In this document: positions 4,990 to 5,178 of the stretch, piece after piece
Layout: each line of letters starts with the position of its first letter
How positions within the stretch are numbered: position 1 is the stretch's first letter
NCBI GenBank assembly: GCA_030149625.1
Contig: JASLHP010000072.1
Coordinates: 1 to 5,178 of the forward strand
DNA: 5,178 nucleotides
Direction of reading: 5' to 3'
DNA from: Solirubrobacteraceae bacterium
GTDB taxonomy: Bacteria; Actinomycetota; Thermoleophilia; Solirubrobacterales; Solirubrobacteraceae
Translations under genes and position numbers: made by a program
Notes under the pieces: model-generated
What the model saw: the letters and a program-made list of their open reading frames with translations, nothing else
Told to the model about the DNA's origin: nothing
Database searches by the model: none

Positions 4990-5178
4990 CTAGCCGCGGT
5001 AGCGGTTGGTGATGGGCATGCGCCGATCGCGTCCGAACGCACGTGGCGTGATCTTGACCCCCGGCGGCGCCAGACCGGGCGTGTACTGCGCCCAGTCCAA
5101 CCACCGGATCGTGCGCTCCACGTACGCGGCCGGCCGGGCCGTCGAGATCAGCGTCTCGCAGCTGCGGTAGAGCACGAC
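4990..5178 (-). CDS. 3' end of an unrecognised gene (5' end outside window)
   Basis: On the minus strand this frame is open from the window edge to TAG at 4992-4990, showing the last 62 residues, ending MPITNRYRG. The visible part contains ERTIRWLDWAQYTPGLAPPG, then KITPRAFGRDRRMP, rich in arginine, proline and aromatics, without a membrane segment or a motif I can name. One cysteine lies near the visible N-terminal side (YRSCETLI). A GTG at 5175 is in frame, but an upstream codon is also open, so the true start is probably outside. The 7-base gap to the lipoprotein start suggests one operon. Because the next gene is an exported lipoprotein, an envelope role is possible, but nothing in this fragment shows it. 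Confidence 0.65.
   Translation of the reverse strand, partial: VVLYRSCETLISTARPAAYVERTIRWLDWAQYTPGLAPPGVKITPRAFGRDRRMPITNRYRG

Noticed and set aside
4983..5042. Longer lipoprotein start at ATG 5042
   Set aside because: It would place 20 polar residues ahead of the signal peptide and overlap the upstream gene by 53 bases. TTG 4982 gives a normal signal peptide and a 7-base gap.

Overview
The window is very GC-rich and densely coded, with little intergenic DNA. Gene content and style point to a high-GC actinobacterium: an RskA-like membrane protein, GTG/TTG starts, weak Shine-Dalgarno signals and TANNNT boxes close to start codons. A Thermoleophilia/Solirubrobacterales-like lineage is my best guess, made from general resemblance and not from any search. 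There are no RNA genes, insertion sequences, CRISPR arrays or phage genes.

Region 1 (1-2911, plus strand) is a compact co-directional block. It holds the 3' end of an unrecognised gene, adenine phosphoribosyltransferase (apt), a small SRPBCC-fold protein, and a long FAD-linked oxidase that resembles alkyldihydroxyacetonephosphate synthase (AGPS). Gaps are 6 and 9 bases, and the last pair overlaps by 8 bases if the GTG start is used. A TAGGCT box that includes the apt stop codon may give the SRPBCC gene its own leaderless transcript.

Region 2 (2898-3875, minus strand) carries the most unusual gene: a predicted single-pass membrane protein. It has a sigma-70 region-4-like helix-turn-helix, then a segment shaped like a zinc anti-sigma domain that has lost its metal ligands, one transmembrane helix, and an extracytoplasmic RskA-like domain. 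Its 3' end overlaps the 3' end of the AGPS-like gene by 14 bases.

Region 3 (3876-3953) is a 78-base divergent regulatory region with overlapping -10-like boxes on both strands, a short inverted repeat and a possible four-codon leader ORF. It drives the membrane regulator leftward and a PaaI/YdiI-type hotdog thioesterase (3954-4391) rightward.

Region 4 (4395-5178, minus strand) contains a predicted lipoprotein of unknown function, best started at a TTG, and the 3' end of an unrecognised upstream gene. The two probably share an operon. Apt is purine salvage, the AGPS-like enzyme and thioesterase suggest lipid or acyl-CoA chemistry, and the membrane protein suggests envelope signalling. Nothing in the sequence proves that these genes form a single pathway.
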